A DNA stretch of 64,000 bases from Leucobacter triazinivorans (GTDB lineage: Bacteria; Actinomycetota; Actinomycetes; Actinomycetales; Microbacteriaceae), in the NCBI RefSeq assembly GCF_004208635.1, contig NZ_CP035806.1, positions 3,286,001 through 3,350,000 of the forward strand. The letters run 5' to 3'. The translations under genes were made by a program, and so were the position numbers. Below the pieces are notes generated by a model that was not told the DNA's origin, did not search any database, and saw only the letters and a list, made by a program, of their open reading frames with translations. Shown here piece by piece: positions 25,931 to 35,811 of the stretch; within the stretch, counting starts at the first letter, position 1, and each line of letters begins with the position of its first letter.

Positions 25931-28399
25931 ATGGTGAAGAGCACAACAGAAGACCATCACGAAGACGCAGCCGGCGCGGTCGACGCCGTCGGCGCAGAGC
26001 AGGCCGTCGCCACGGCACCCGCCGGCGATGTCCGTGACGAATCACCCGAGTCGGGGGCGGCTGCGGAGTCGCCCGCAGCCGTCCCCTTCGCGGAGATGAG
26101 CCCGGAGGAGCGCTTCCGAGCGACCACCCGCTTGATCTTCCTCGCGCCCGACGTGCCGCCGGTGCAGCCTCGGCCCCGCCGCGGCGACTGGCGGTTCGGC
26201 GACGGCCGCCCGGGCGATGCGCGCCAGGGTGATCCCCGCCAGGCCGAGCCGCGGCGCGACGCGCGAGGCGGCGAGCTGCGTCACCTCGACGATCTGCTCG
26301 ACCAGCAGTTCGCGCGCGACGAGGACACGGGCGAACGCGATTCGGGATCGCGGCGCACCCGGCGCCGCTCGGGCGGTGGTGAGGGATCCTCCGAGGACGA
26401 CGCCCCGCGCCGGCAGCAGCGCCAGGCGCCCGTGATCACCGAGCCGCAGAAGGTGAAGGGTTCGACCCGGCTGGAGGCCAAGAAGCAGCGGCGCCGCGAC
26501 GGCCGCGACTCGGGCCGCCGCCGCATGGTGATCACGGAGTCCGAGTTCCTGGCACGCCGTGAGGCGGTCGACCGCGAGATGATCGTGCGGACGACGGCGG
26601 ATCGCGTGCAGATCGGCGTGCTCGAGGACAAGGTGCTCGTCGAGCACTACGTGGCACGATCGAGCGAATCGTCGCTCATCGGCAACGTCTATCTCGGGCG
26701 CGTGCAGAACGTGCTGCCCAGCATGGAGGCGGCGTTCGTGGACATCGGGCGCGGTCGCAACGCCGTGCTCTACTCGGGCGAAGTCGACTGGTCCGAGTTC
26801 GAGGGCGGCAATGCCGCGCGCAAGATCGAGAACGCGTTGAAACCGGGCGACCAGGTGCTGGTGCAGGTGACCAAGGATCCGGTCGGCCACAAGGGTGCCC
26901 GTCTCACGAGTCAGATCTCTCTTCCGGGGCGATTCCTCGTGTACGTGCCGGGGGGCGCGATGAACGGCATCTCCCGCAAGCTCCCCGATACCGAGCGCGC
27001 GCGCTTGAAGAAGATCCTCAAGGAGGTGCTGCCGAGCGGCGCCGGAGTGATCGTGCGCACCGCCGCGGAAGGCGCGAGCGAGGAGCAGCTCACCCACGAT
27101 GTGCAGCGGCTGACCCGGCAGTGGGAGTCGATCCAGAAGCGGGTGGCGAAGGGCGGCGGTCCCGTCCTGCTGCACTCGGAGCCCGACATGCTCATCAAGA
27201 TCGTGCGGGACGTCTTCAATGAGGACTTCCACCGTCTGCTGATCTCGGGTGACGACACCTACGCGACGATCGAGAACTACCTCTCGCAGGTGGCGCCCGA
27301 CCTGCTGCAGCGGGTGGAGCGCCACGAAGGTGAGCGCGACGTCTTCGACGAGTACCGCATCACCGAGCAGATCGCCAAGGCGTTGGATCGCAAGGTGTGG
27401 CTGCCCTCCGGCGGCTCCCTGGTCATCGATCGGACCGAGGCGATGACCGTGATCGACGTGAACACGGGCAAGTTCGTCGGATCCGGTGGCAACCTCGAGG
27501 AGACCGTCACCAAGAACAACCTCGAGGCGGCCGAGGAGATCGTGCGCCAGCTGCGCCTGCGCGACATCGGCGGCATCATCGTGGTCGACTTCATCGACAT
27601 GGTGCTCGAGTCGAACCGCGACCTGGTGCTGCGCCGGCTGGTCGAGTGCCTCAGCCGCGACCGCACGAAGCATCAGGTGGCCGAGGTCACCTCTCTCGGC
27701 CTCGTGCAGATGACTCGCAAGAAGCTCGGTCTGGGGCTGCTCGAGTCGTTCAGCGAGCCGTGCGAGGTGTGCGCGGGGCGCGGGATCATCGTGCACCACG
27801 AACCGGTGACGAAGCACCGGAGCGAGGGGTCGTCGCGCAGCTCGAAGCGAGGCAAAGGCGCACCGGCGCAGCAGGAGTCCAAGGCTCAGACGCACTCCAT
27901 CACCGACGGAGCGAAGAACATGCTTGCGCAGGTGGCGGCCTCGACGATCCAGAGCGCGAAGGGCGCTGATGGGGGCGGGGCATCCGGAGCCGGCGGAGCG
28001 AGAGCGTCCTACGGGGATGACGAGGCCGCCCGCACGGGAGCACCGGTCAGCGGTAGGGTGCGGTCGCGCGGATCGGACGAGCGAGCGGAGACCCCCGAGT
28101 CGACTCAGGCCGTATCGGGATCGCTGCTCGAGTCGGTGCTCGAAGCCCTGCCGGAGGCGCCCGCGACGGGCGCGGGCCGCAGCCGCAGTCGCCGGGTCTC
28201 CACCGCCCCGATCCGCGGCGGCGAAGATCAGCCGCACCGCGGGTCGGCACGCGCCGCTGACGGCGGCGCAGGTGACGACGGAGCGGCTGAGGGCGAAGCG
28301 GCCGAGGGCGGCGCGGCGGATGCGGCGCAGCAGGCTCAGCTCGCACTCGCGCAGGCGCTCGAGGAGACGGTGCGCCGTCGCGAGGCGGAGCGGGAGTGA
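25931..28399 (+). CDS. rne: ribonuclease E/G
   Basis: Single-strand endoribonuclease for mRNA decay and rRNA processing, 822 residues. A disordered Arg/Asp-rich N-terminal extension (about 1-215) precedes the catalytic core: an S1 domain (VGNVYLGRVQNVLPSMEAAFVDIG and neighbours), a 5'-sensor/RNase H-like part, and the DNase I-like active site with aspartates in MTVIDVNTGKFVGSG and IIVVDFIDM. The zinc-link cysteines appear as CEVCAGRG. A disordered Ala/Gly-rich tail (about 630-822) follows, as in mycobacterial RNase E. The start at 25931 follows GAGGAGACACCAGGA. Confidence 0.94.
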   Translation: MVKSTTEDHHEDAAGAVDAVGAEQAVATAPAGDVRDESPESGAAAESPAAVPFAEMSPEERFRATTRLIFLAPDVPPVQPRPRRGDWRFGDGRPGDARQGDPRQAEPRRDARGGELRHLDDLLDQQFARDEDTGERDSGSRRTRRRSGGGEGSSEDDAPRRQQRQAPVITEPQKVKGSTRLEAKKQRRRDGRDSGRRRMVITESEFLARREAVDREMIVRTTADRVQIGVLEDKVLVEHYVARSSESSLIGNVYLGRVQNVLPSMEAAFVDIGRGRNAVLYSGEVDWSEFEGGNAARKIENALKPGDQVLVQVTKDPVGHKGARLTSQISLPGRFLVYVPGGAMNGISRKLPDTERARLKKILKEVLPSGAGVIVRTAAEGASEEQLTHDVQRLTRQWESIQKRVAKGGGPVLLHSEPDMLIKIVRDVFNEDFHRLLISGDDTYATIENYLSQVAPDLLQRVERHEGERDVFDEYRITEQIAKALDRKVWLPSGGSLVIDRTEAMTVIDVNTGKFVGSGGNLEETVTKNNLEAAEEIVRQLRLRDIGGIIVVDFIDMVLESNRDLVLRRLVECLSRDRTKHQVAEVTSLGLVQMTRKKLGLGLLESFSEPCEVCAGRGIIVHHEPVTKHRSEGSSRSSKRGKGAPAQQESKAQTHSITDGAKNMLAQVAASTIQSAKGADGGGASGAGGARASYGDDEAARTGAPVSGRVRSRGSDERAETPESTQAVSGSLLESVLEALPEAPATGAGRSRSRRVSTAPIRGGEDQPHRGSARAADGGAGDDGAAEGEAAEGGAADAAQQAQLALAQALEETVRRREAERE

Positions 28400-28416
28400 C
28401 ACGCGGGAGCGCCTAT

Positions 28417-28446
28417 TTGACCATATTCGGTGGTTCACGATATTAT
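28417..28446 (+). promoter_or_regulatory. strong sigma-A promoter of rplU-rpmA
   Basis: TTGACC (28417-28422), an 18-base spacer and TATTAT (28441-28446) form the best consensus promoter in the window. It sits in a locally AT-rich patch and gives a leader of about 94 bases before rplU. Confidence 0.75.
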
Positions 28447-28546
28447 TGAGCGTTGGTGCCGCTCTTGGGTGGCGAACACCTCAGACTTCGAAGGCGGCGG
28501 GGCTGCGCTTCGACACGGAAGACGATCCTCAAGAAAAGGGTGACAA

Positions 28547-28855
28547 GTGGTTTACGCAGTAGTGCGCGCAAGCGGCCGGCAGGAGAAGGTCGAGGTCGGT
28601 TCGATCCTCACCGTCAATCGTGTGGCGGGTGACGCCTCGGGCAAGCTCGAGCTTCCCGCTGTGCTCCTCGTCGACGGAGATCAGGTGACCACCGACGCCG
28701 CGGCCCTCGCCAAGGTGAAGGTGACCGCCGAGGTGCTCGACGATCTCCGCGGCCCGAAGATCGTGATCCAGCGCTACAAGAACAAGACCGGGTACAAGAG
28801 CCGCCAGGGTCACCGTCAGGACCTGACCCGCATCAAGGTCACCGGCATCAAGTAA
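28547..28855 (+). CDS. rplU: 50S ribosomal protein L21
   Basis: Large-subunit protein of 102 residues that binds 23S rRNA near L20. It starts [15 protein letters not shown] and ends with the family signature [17 protein letters not shown] start with AAGAAAAGGG upstream. It lies behind a strong promoter and forms a unit with rpmA 31 bases downstream. Confidence 0.97.
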   Translation: MVYAVVRASGRQEKVEVGSILTVNRVAGDASGKLELPAVLLVDGDQVTTDAAALAKVKVTAEVLDDLRGPKIVIQRYKNKTGYKSRQGHRQDLTRIKVTGIK

Positions 28856-28886
28856 CCTTTTCGGATCACTGAAGGAGTAGAGACTC

Positions 28887-29141
28887 ATGGCACATAAGAA
28901 GGGCGCCAGCTCCACCCGCAACGGTCGCGACTCGAACGCGCAGCGCCTCGGCGTGAAGCGCTTCGGCGGCCAGCAGGTCAACGCAGGCGAGATCATCGTG
29001 CGTCAGCGCGGAACCCACTTCCACCCCGGCGCCAATGTCGGCCGCGGCGGCGACGACACGCTGTTCGCGCTGTCGGCGGGTGCGGTCGAGTTCGGCGTGA
29101 AGGGCGGCCGCAAGGTCGTCAACATCGTAGCTGCCGCGTAA
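28887..29141 (+). CDS. rpmA: 50S ribosomal protein L27
   Basis: An 84-residue ribosomal protein whose N-terminus reaches toward the peptidyl-transferase centre. It has the signature [16 protein letters not shown] and starts [16 protein letters not shown] without a cleaved N-terminal extension. GAAGGAG precedes the ATG. The rplU-rpmA-obgE order is widely conserved. Confidence 0.97.
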   Translation: MAHKKGASSTRNGRDSNAQRLGVKRFGGQQVNAGEIIVRQRGTHFHPGANVGRGGDDTLFALSAGAVEFGVKGGRKVVNIVAAA

Positions 29142-29159
29142 CACGCGGCATCACCGGCG

Positions 29160-29182
29160 AGGCGGGCTTCGGCTCGCCTTTT
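29160..29182 (+). terminator. rho-independent terminator after rpmA
   Basis: An eight-base stem (AGGCGGGC with GCTCGCCT, one G-U pair) closes a TTCG tetraloop and is followed by TTT. It separates the highly expressed ribosomal pair from obgE. Confidence 0.8.
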
Positions 29183-29219
29183 GCCGTATTCGGACGAACA
29201 CTTCGAGGAGACGCACCGC

Positions 29220-30725
29220 ATGGTGACATTCGTGGATCAGGTGCAGGTGCATCTGCAGGCGGGGCGGGGCGGCAACGGCTGCGTCTCGATCCGGCGCGAG
29301 AAGTTCAAGCCGCTCGCGGGCCCCGACGGCGGTGCCGGCGGACACGGCGGCGATATCGTGATCCTCGCCGATCCGCAGGTCACCACCCTGCTCGAGTTCC
29401 ACCGGCGCCCGCACCGCAGCGCTGAGAACGGCGGCTACGGCGCCGGAGACTACCGCGCCGGCACCCACGGCGCCGAACTGGTGCTCTCGGTGCCCGTCGG
29501 CACGGTCGTGAAAGACGCCGCGGGGGAGACCCTGATCGATCTCACCGAAGCCGGAACGCGCTTCCTCGCCGCAAAGGGCGGCCTCGGCGGGCTGGGCAAC
29601 CATGCGCTCGCGAGCTCCAAGCGCAAGGCCCCGGGTTTCGCCCTGCTCGGCACCGAGGGATGGAGCGGCACGCTCACCCTCGAGCTGAAGACCATCGCCG
29701 ACGTGGCGCTCGTCGGCTATCCGTCTGCGGGCAAGTCCAGCCTCATCGCGGCGATGAGCGCCGCGAAGCCCAAGATCGCCGACTATCCGTTCACCACGCT
29801 GCATCCCAATCTCGGGGTGGTGCAGGTGGCGGATCACCGCTTCACCGTCGCCGATGTCCCCGGGCTCATCGAGGGTGCGAGTGAGGGCAAGGGCCTCGGC
29901 CTCGACTTCCTGCGGCACGTCGAGCGATGCAGCGCGCTGCTGCACGTGCTCGACTGCGCCACGCTTGAGCCCGGGCGGGATCCGCTCTCCGATCTCGAGG
30001 TGATCCGCGGCGAGCTCGCCGCCTACCCCGTCCCGGACGGCCAGACCCCGCTGCTCGAACGGCCGCAGCTCGTCGCGCTCAACAAGATCGATGTTCCCGA
30101 GGCTCGTGAGCTCGCCGACTTCGTGCGCCCCGAGCTCGAGGCGCAGGGGTACCGGGTGTTCGAGATCTCGACCGTGTCGCACGAGGGCCTGCGCGAGCTC
30201 GGCTTCGCGCTCGCCGAGCTGGTGGAACAGGCCAGGGCCCGCGAACTCGCTGCGACGGTCGATCAGCCGCGCATCGTGCTGCAGCCCAGGGCGGTCGACG
30301 ACAGCGGCTTCCGCGTGGTGCCCGAGGGCGGCAGCTACGGCACCCTCTACCGCGTGCTCGGCGCGAAGCCCGAGCGATGGGTGGAGCAGACGGACTTCAC
30401 GAACGACGAAGCGGTGGGATATCTGGCCGATCGTCTGCAGAAGCTCGGCATCGAGGACGCGCTCGTGAAGGCGGGGGCGACGGCAGGATCCACCGTGGTG
30501 ATCGGCCCCGGCTCGGGCGTCGTCTTCGACTGGGAACCGACGGTGACGAGCGCGGCCGAGGTGCAGATGGGCGCGCGCGGCACCGACCTGCGGGTCGAGC
30601 AGAACGAGCGCCGCACGAACAAGGAGCGGCGCTCCGAGTATCACGAGCGGATGGACGCCAAGGCCGAGGCTCGGGCCGAACTGGAGCGCGAGCGGAAGGC
30701 GGGGCTCTGGGAGGAGCGGTCGTGA
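29220..30725 (+). CDS. obgE: GTPase Obg/CgtA
   Basis: Essential ribosome-assembly and stress GTPase, 501 residues. It has the glycine-rich Obg fold (about 1-158; [28 protein letters not shown]), a G domain (about 159-335) with [11 protein letters not shown], the switch DVPGLIEGA and NKID, an OCT domain (about 350-430) and a charged C-terminal tail. I chose ATG 29220 (GAGGAG upstream) over an in-frame ATG 39 bases earlier, because homologues start at MVTFVD. Its stop overlaps the proB GTG (GTGA). Confidence 0.96.
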   Translation: MVTFVDQVQVHLQAGRGGNGCVSIRREKFKPLAGPDGGAGGHGGDIVILADPQVTTLLEFHRRPHRSAENGGYGAGDYRAGTHGAELVLSVPVGTVVKDAAGETLIDLTEAGTRFLAAKGGLGGLGNHALASSKRKAPGFALLGTEGWSGTLTLELKTIADVALVGYPSAGKSSLIAAMSAAKPKIADYPFTTLHPNLGVVQVADHRFTVADVPGLIEGASEGKGLGLDFLRHVERCSALLHVLDCATLEPGRDPLSDLEVIRGELAAYPVPDGQTPLLERPQLVALNKIDVPEARELADFVRPELEAQGYRVFEISTVSHEGLRELGFALAELVEQARARELAATVDQPRIVLQPRAVDDSGFRVVPEGGSYGTLYRVLGAKPERWVEQTDFTNDEAVGYLADRLQKLGIEDALVKAGATAGSTVVIGPGSGVVFDWEPTVTSAAEVQMGARGTDLRVEQNERRTNKERRSEYHERMDAKAEARAELERERKAGLWEERS

Positions 30726-31525
30726 ACGCTCCCGGTGCCGGCGTCGGGGCAGAGCTGCTCGGCTCGCGCCGCATCGTCGTGAAGGTGGGCTCGTCGTCGG
30801 TGAGCGGCGACAACGCGGGGCAGATCCCGACGCTGGTCTCGTGTCTCGCCCGTTTCGTGGAGGCGGGCTCCGAGGTGATCCTCGTCTCGAGCGGCGCGAT
30901 CGCGACCGGCGTGCCCTTCCTGCGTCTCGACGAGCGGCCCGAGGATCTCGCGACCCAGCAGGCGGCTGCTGCCGTGGGGCAGAACATCCTGGTCAACCGC
31001 TACCAGCGTGCACTGAGCAGCCACGAGATCATCGCGGGGCAGGTGCTGCTCACCGCGCACGACATCGAGAACCCGACGCACCGCGGCAACGCGCGGCGAG
31101 CGATCGAGCGGCTGCTGCAGCTCGGGATCCTGCCGATCATCAATGAGAACGACACGGTGGCGACCCACGAGATCCGGTTCGGCGACAACGATCGGCTCGC
31201 CGCGCTCGTCGCGCGCCTGATCGGAGCCGATCGCCTGGTGCTGCTCTCGGACGTGGACGCGCTGTACACGGCTCCGCCGATGATCGCGGGCGCCGAGCGC
31301 ATCGCGCATGTGCCCTACGGCGACCCGCTCGATGGCATCGAGATCGGCGAGGCGCAGTCCGGCTGGGGCACCGGCGGTGCCGCGACGAAGGTGCAGGCGG
31401 CCCGATTGGCCGCCGACGCGGGCGCGGCGGTGCTGCTGACCGAGACGCGGCTGCTCCCGGCGGTGCTCGACGGGGCCGATCACGGCACCCGCTTCGATGC
31501 GCGCTCCGGCGAATCGGTAGGCTAG
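30722..31525 (+). CDS. proB: glutamate 5-kinase, PUA-less
   Basis: First step of proline synthesis: phosphorylates glutamate. The product is 267 residues, the length of an amino-acid-kinase domain alone; the C-terminal PUA domain of E. coli ProB (367 residues) is absent. Motifs: [10 protein letters not shown] at the N-terminus, VSSGAIATG, the glutamate/metal loop [19 protein letters not shown], and [12 protein letters not shown] near the end. GTG start overlapping the obgE stop. Confidence 0.94.
   Translation: MNAPGAGVGAELLGSRRIVVKVGSSSVSGDNAGQIPTLVSCLARFVEAGSEVILVSSGAIATGVPFLRLDERPEDLATQQAAAAVGQNILVNRYQRALSSHEIIAGQVLLTAHDIENPTHRGNARRAIERLLQLGILPIINENDTVATHEIRFGDNDRLAALVARLIGADRLVLLSDVDALYTAPPMIAGAERIAHVPYGDPLDGIEIGEAQSGWGTGGAATKVQAARLAADAGAAVLLTETRLLPAVLDGADHGTRFDARSGESVG
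31518..31523 (+). promoter_or_regulatory. possible internal -10 box for proA
   Basis: TAGGCT within the last codons of proB, seven bases before the proA ATG. This could be a secondary leaderless promoter inside the operon. Confidence 0.35.
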
Positions 31526-31530
31526 GGATC

Positions 31531-32784
31531 ATGTCGCAGCTCGATCCCTTCCTCTCCCGTCTCGACCGTGCGCGGCGCGCATCCAAGCGCCTCGCGACCG
31601 TCACCACCACCCAGAAGAACGCTGCGCTCGAGGCCATCGCGTCGGCCCTGGAGCACGGCGTCGACGAGGTCGTCGAGGCCAATGCGAAGGATCTGGCCCG
31701 CGGTGCCGAGAACGCCATCGGCGAGGGGCTGCTGGATCGCCTGAGGCTCGATGCGGATCGGCTGCGCGGGCTCGCGGCCGCAGTGCGCGAGGTCATCGCG
31801 CTGCCCGACCCGGTGGGTCAGGTGGTGCGCGGCTCGACGCTCGCCAACGGGATCTCGATCAGCCAGGTGCGGGTGCCCTTCGGCGTGGTCGGGGCGATAT
31901 ACGAGGCGCGGCCGAACGTGACCGTCGACATCGCGGCGCTGGCGCTCAAGAGCGGCAACGGCGCGGTGCTGCGCGGCGGCAGCGCGGCCGAGCACTCGAA
32001 TCGGGTGCTGGTGTCGTTGATTCAGCGTGCGATCACCAGCACCGGACTCGACGGCGATGCGGTTCAGACCATCGACGAGTTCGGGCGGGAGGGTGCTTCG
32101 CGCCTGATGCGCGCCCGCGGGTACATCGACGTGCTCATCCCGCGCGGCAGCGCCGGCCTCATCTCCACCGTCGTTCAAGAGTCCACGGTTCCCGTGATCG
32201 AGACGGGATCGGGGATCGTGCACGTCTTCGTCGACGCATCCGCCGACGAGGAGATGGCGGTCTCGGTGGTGAAGAACGCCAAGACCCATCGCCCGAGCGT
32301 GTGCAACGCGGCCGAGACGCTGCTGGTGCACCGGGATGCCGCCGAGCGGATGCTGCCGCGCCTGGCGGGCGAGCTCATCGGCGCCGGCGTCGAACTGAGC
32401 GGAGACGATGCGACACGGTCGGCCGTCGAGGGTGTGATCTCGGCCGACGAGCAGACGTGGGCGACCGAGCACCACGCGCTGGAGATGGGCGTGCGTGTGG
32501 TCGACTCGCTCGACGAGGCGCTTGCGCACATCGAGCGGTACTCGACGCGTCACACCGACGCGATCGTCACGCAGGACTATGCCAACGCCGAGCGATTCCT
32601 CGCCGAGGTGGACTCCGCGGTCGTGATGGTGAACGCCTCCACGCGATTCACCGATGGCGGTGAGTTCGGCTTCGGCGCCGAGGTGGGCATCTCGACGCAG
32701 AAGCTGCACGCCCGCGGACCCATGGGCCTGCCCGAGCTCACCAGCACCAAGTGGCTCGTGCGCGGGGCTGGACAGATCCGCTGA
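31531..32784 (+). CDS. proA: gamma-glutamyl phosphate reductase
   Basis: NADPH-dependent second step of proline synthesis. The 417-residue ALDH-fold enzyme has the family's catalytic cysteine region HRPSVCNAAETLLVH (about residues 252-266), the substrate segment IPRGSAGLI and the C-terminal signature EFGFGAEVGISTQKLHARGPMG. Five bases after proB. Confidence 0.96.
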   Translation: MSQLDPFLSRLDRARRASKRLATVTTTQKNAALEAIASALEHGVDEVVEANAKDLARGAENAIGEGLLDRLRLDADRLRGLAAAVREVIALPDPVGQVVRGSTLANGISISQVRVPFGVVGAIYEARPNVTVDIAALALKSGNGAVLRGGSAAEHSNRVLVSLIQRAITSTGLDGDAVQTIDEFGREGASRLMRARGYIDVLIPRGSAGLISTVVQESTVPVIETGSGIVHVFVDASADEEMAVSVVKNAKTHRPSVCNAAETLLVHRDAAERMLPRLAGELIGAGVELSGDDATRSAVEGVISADEQTWATEHHALEMGVRVVDSLDEALAHIERYSTRHTDAIVTQDYANAERFLAEVDSAVVMVNASTRFTDGGEFGFGAEVGISTQKLHARGPMGLPELTSTKWLVRGAGQIR

Positions 32785-32839
32785 CCAGACCCAGTACACT
32801 GGTACTGTCTTTTCATCCGTCACGAACGCAGGGGATTTT

Positions 32840-33052
32840 ATGTCACTTCTCGCAACGATCGCCGTCGCCGCCGAAGAAGGGCATCACGTCGTCAACGAGC
32901 TGCCCTTCCCGGCGCCGCTCTTCGGCGTGATCACCTTCGTCGCCTTCACGGCGCTCGCGATCGTCACCTTCTCGTTCCGCGACGTCTCCAATCGCCATGC
33001 GGCGAAGGCAGAGGCCTACGCTCGCGAGCACGGCGCCGACGCGCGCCACTAG
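32840..33052 (+). CDS. small single-helix membrane protein
   Basis: A 70-residue protein with one transmembrane helix (about residues 27-49; [19 protein letters not shown]) and a short charged, histidine-containing cytoplasmic tail. No known domain. Similar small proteins occur between proA and nadD in related actinobacteria, so it is likely real. The ATG at 32840 follows AGGGGA. Upstream, a CAGTAC/GTACTG hairpin followed by TCTTTT at 32792-32813 may be a weak proA terminator or part of a promoter. Confidence 0.65.
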   Translation: MSLLATIAVAAEEGHHVVNELPFPAPLFGVITFVAFTALAIVTFSFRDVSNRHAAKAEAYAREHGADARH

Positions 33053-33066
33053 GATCCGACCGGACG

Positions 33067-33663
33067 GTGACAGCACAGCGTCGCATCGGGGTGATGGGCG
33101 GCACCTTCGATCCCATCCATCATGGCCACCTGGTGGCGGCGAGCGAGGTCGCGCAGAGCTTCGGCCTCGATGAGGTGGTCTTCGTGCCCACCGGAAGGCC
33201 GTGGCAGAAGCAGAACGTCTCACGGAGCGAGCATCGCTATCTCATGACGGTCATCGCGACCGCGTCGAATCCTCGGTTCACGGTGAGCCGGGTCGACGTG
33301 GACCGTGAGGGGCCGACCTACACGGTCGATACGCTCCGAGACCTGCACGAGCAGATGCCGGAGGCGGAGCTCTTCTTCATCTCCGGTGCGGATGCGGTGG
33401 AGCAGATCGTGAGCTGGAAGGACGCTGATCGGCTCTGGGAATTCGCCCACTTCATCGCTGTGACCCGCCCCGGGCATGAGCTGTCGCTTTCTGGATTATC
33501 TGACGAACACGTAAGCTTATTGGAAGTTCCCGCCCTGGCGATCTCGTCGACGGACTGTCGTGAGCGGGTGGCCCGTGGGTATCCGGTGTGGTATCTCGTG
33601 CCTGACGGTGTGGTGCAGTACATTGCGAAGCACGGGTTGTACACCGAGGAAGCGACAGAGTAG
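33067..33663 (+). CDS. nadD: nicotinate-nucleotide adenylyltransferase
   Basis: Adenylates nicotinate mononucleotide in NAD synthesis. The 198-residue product has the nucleotidyltransferase signature [15 protein letters not shown] (HxGH) near the N-terminus, the substrate strand [11 protein letters not shown], and the C-terminal [15 protein letters not shown] (ISSTxxR) motif. GTG start 14 bases behind the small membrane protein. Its stop touches the start of the next gene (TAGATG). Confidence 0.95.
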   Translation: MTAQRRIGVMGGTFDPIHHGHLVAASEVAQSFGLDEVVFVPTGRPWQKQNVSRSEHRYLMTVIATASNPRFTVSRVDVDREGPTYTVDTLRDLHEQMPEAELFFISGADAVEQIVSWKDADRLWEFAHFIAVTRPGHELSLSGLSDEHVSLLEVPALAISSTDCRERVARGYPVWYLVPDGVVQYIAKHGLYTEEATE

Positions 33664-35271
33664 ATGAGTGAGCAGGACGAACAACGACCGCTGACCCGGC
33701 GCGAGCGCCGGCTGCGGGAGATGGCCGAGACCGGCGCGCTGGATCTCTCGGAGGCAACGGAGCCGCCGGTCGATCCGGATCCCGAGTCACGGCCGGTGGA
33801 GGGGGAGATCGAGATCTCTCCCGTCAACGAGGACGGTACCCCGCGTAGTCGCCGGGAGATGCGGCAGTTGCGCGAACAGGCGCTGGCCGAGCGCGCGGCG
33901 CAGGCCGGCCCGCCAACCGAACCCGAGCCGCACACCGAGGTCGAGCGTGAGGCTGAGGTTGAAACGCCGGCTGAGGCTGAGGTTGAGGCAGAGACGCCGG
34001 CTGAGGCTGAGGCTGAGGTTGAGGCTGAGACGCCGGCTGAAGCTGAGGCTGAGGCTGAATCGCCGGTTGAGGTTGAGGTTGAGGTTGAAACGCCGGCTGA
34101 GGCTGAGGCTCAGGCTGAGGCTGAGGTTCCCACTGAGCCCGAGCCTGAGGTCGAGGTTCCAGCAGAGGCCGAAGCTCCGGACGAGGCCGAGCATGATGCG
34201 CCGACAGATGGAGCGGCCGAGCCCGAACTCGACTTCGACTCGCTCATCACCCCTCCGACCGAACCGTTCTCGGTTGAGGAGCTGCGCGAGGCCGAGCAGC
34301 CGAGCGCGGAAGCCCAGTCCTCGGGTGCGGACGCCGAACTCGATGCGGACGAATCGGAAGAGACCTCATCGAAGCCGAAGCGCCGTTTTTGGCAGCGCAA
34401 CAAGGGGGCCGCGCCCGCAGAATCCGCTCCGGCAGGCGTCTCGCCCGCAGCCGAGCAGCAACTCGACCCGAGCGCGGAAGCGGGCCCGACACCGTCGCCT
34501 GAGGTGAACGACGGGGTGCACGATGACGCTGATGAGCCGGCGACGGCGGTCGTCGACCCCGCGGTGTCCGACGAGGATCAGGTCGACGACGCGCAACCGC
34601 CGGCAACGGCGGTGCTCTCCGAGGTCTCCGAAGCCGCGCAGAGTCCCGAGCCTTCGGCGCAGAGCCCGGAGCCTTCGGCGCAGAGCCCGGATCAGAAGAC
34701 GAGCTACTCGTTCCCGGATATCGCTCCTCCCGAGGAGTGGCGCTCGGTGTTCGACGATCCCAGCGCCCGCATCGTCCCTGACCAGGGCGCGGGCAACGCC
34801 AACGCCAACGGCGACGGCGATTTTGACGACCTCATCTCGCGAGCCGTCGCGCAGGAGGGCTCCACCGGCAGCACGGGCGGCGCCGCGCTGATCCTCCCGT
34901 CCATGCCGGAAGACACCGGCGGGCTCACCGGGCCGCTCGGCGGCACTGGCGATCTCTACGTGACGGGGTCGCTCAAGCTGCCCAAGTCGCTCGGCGAGAC
35001 CGGCGGACACGCCGCCATGCACGACTCCATCGAGGTCGACCCGATCACCGGAGCCGAGCCCGACGAGGCCCAGACCACCGGGCAGGGGCCGGCACCCGTG
35101 TCCGCGCGGCACGCGGTGAGCGCGCGCGCCGCGTCGGGGATGCCGGTGGTCGCGAAGCCGGCCAAGGAGCGCAGCAAGCTGCCGCTGGTGCTTTCACTCA
35201 CGGGCGGCGGATTGCTCATCGCGGTGATCGCGCTCGGCGCCTGGGGCGCGAGCAACGGTCTGTTCGGATAG
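33664..35271 (+). CDS. acidic low-complexity membrane-anchored protein
   Basis: Unknown function; 535 residues. The N-terminal 90 residues are charged (LTRRERRLREM, then SRREMRQLREQAL). Next comes a Glu/Ala/Pro/Val-rich stretch (about residues 97-165) built of ETPAEAEAEVEA-like units, then a long acidic disordered region and one C-terminal transmembrane helix (about 510-530; LVLSLTGGGLLIAVIALGAW) leaving almost nothing outside. The topology suggests a tail-anchored protein with a large disordered cytoplasmic part. Similar Arg-Glu heads occur in actinobacterial proteins placed between nadD and rsfS. The start abuts the nadD stop, so it is probably coupled. Confidence 0.7.
   Translation: MSEQDEQRPLTRRERRLREMAETGALDLSEATEPPVDPDPESRPVEGEIEISPVNEDGTPRSRREMRQLREQALAERAAQAGPPTEPEPHTEVEREAEVETPAEAEVEAETPAEAEAEVEAETPAEAEAEAESPVEVEVEVETPAEAEAQAEAEVPTEPEPEVEVPAEAEAPDEAEHDAPTDGAAEPELDFDSLITPPTEPFSVEELREAEQPSAEAQSSGADAELDADESEETSSKPKRRFWQRNKGAAPAESAPAGVSPAAEQQLDPSAEAGPTPSPEVNDGVHDDADEPATAVVDPAVSDEDQVDDAQPPATAVLSEVSEAAQSPEPSAQSPEPSAQSPDQKTSYSFPDIAPPEEWRSVFDDPSARIVPDQGAGNANANGDGDFDDLISRAVAQEGSTGSTGGAALILPSMPEDTGGLTGPLGGTGDLYVTGSLKLPKSLGETGGHAAMHDSIEVDPITGAEPDEAQTTGQGPAPVSARHAVSARAASGMPVVAKPAKERSKLPLVLSLTGGGLLIAVIALGAWGASNGLFG
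33951..34160 (+). repeat. in-frame GAGGCT/GAGGTT hexamer repeat
   Basis: A run of near-identical six-base units (GCTGAG and GTTGAG with interspersed ACGCCG) encodes the EAEAEVEAETP stretch. It is markedly less GC-biased at third positions than its surroundings and is prone to expansion or contraction. Confidence 0.85.
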
Positions 35272-35340
35272 CGCCCGCGCGGTACCCGCACCAACGAGGG
35301 CCTCGGCCCGATGAACGGAAGAACGGAACTGGAACACGAA

Positions 35341-35742
35341 GTGACTCAGAATCGCGATGTGCTGGCGGACCTCGGGATCGCGGTGCGCGCGGCCGAGGAG
35401 AAGGGTGCGACCGCTCCGGTCGCGCTGCAGGTGTCGGCGCAGTTCGGCCTCGCCGACGTGTTCCTCATCGTCAGCGGCAGCGTCGAACGCAACGTCCAGG
35501 CGATCTCCGACGGGATCGAGGATGCGCTCAACGCCGAGGGGGTGCGCACCGTACGGCGAGAGGGACGCGAGAGCGGTCGGTGGGTGCTGCTCGACTTCGG
35601 CGACCTCATCGTGCACGTCTTCCACCACGAGGAGCGCGACTTCTACCAGCTCGAGAAGCTGTGGCAGGACTGCCCGCTCATCGACGTGGCTCCGCTCCTC
35701 GCCGCCGACGGGGAGGCCCCGGCGGCGTCAGCGCTCGGCTGA
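35341..35742 (+). CDS. rsfS: ribosome silencing factor RsfS
   Basis: Binds L14 and blocks 30S-50S joining when nutrients are low. The 133-residue product aligns with the family throughout: a helical N-terminus (VTQNRDVLADLG), the LADVFLIVSGSVERNVQAI core and the C-terminal GRWVLLDFGDLIVHVFHHEER...YQLEKLW block. I prefer GTG 35341 to an in-frame ATG at 35311, because the shorter form matches homologue N-termini; neither has a strong ribosome-binding site. The obg-proBA-nadD-rsfS order is a conserved actinobacterial cluster. Confidence 0.92.
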   Translation: MTQNRDVLADLGIAVRAAEEKGATAPVALQVSAQFGLADVFLIVSGSVERNVQAISDGIEDALNAEGVRTVRREGRESGRWVLLDFGDLIVHVFHHEERDFYQLEKLWQDCPLIDVAPLLAADGEAPAASALG

Positions 35743-35798
35743 GCCCCGGCCTGGCGACGCTCCGGCCCCGCGTCTCGCGCCCCGGCGCCGAGCGGGCG

Positions 35799-35804
35799 TA
35801 GGCT
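35799..35804 (+). promoter_or_regulatory. putative -10 box of the PIG-L gene (leaderless)
   Basis: TAGGCT, seven bases, then the ATG at 35812. Confidence 0.45.
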
Positions 35805-35811
35805 GAGCCCC

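Noticed and set aside
26042..28438. 798-codon minus-strand frame opposite rne
   Set aside because: Shadow frame without domains; rne motifs are on the plus strand.
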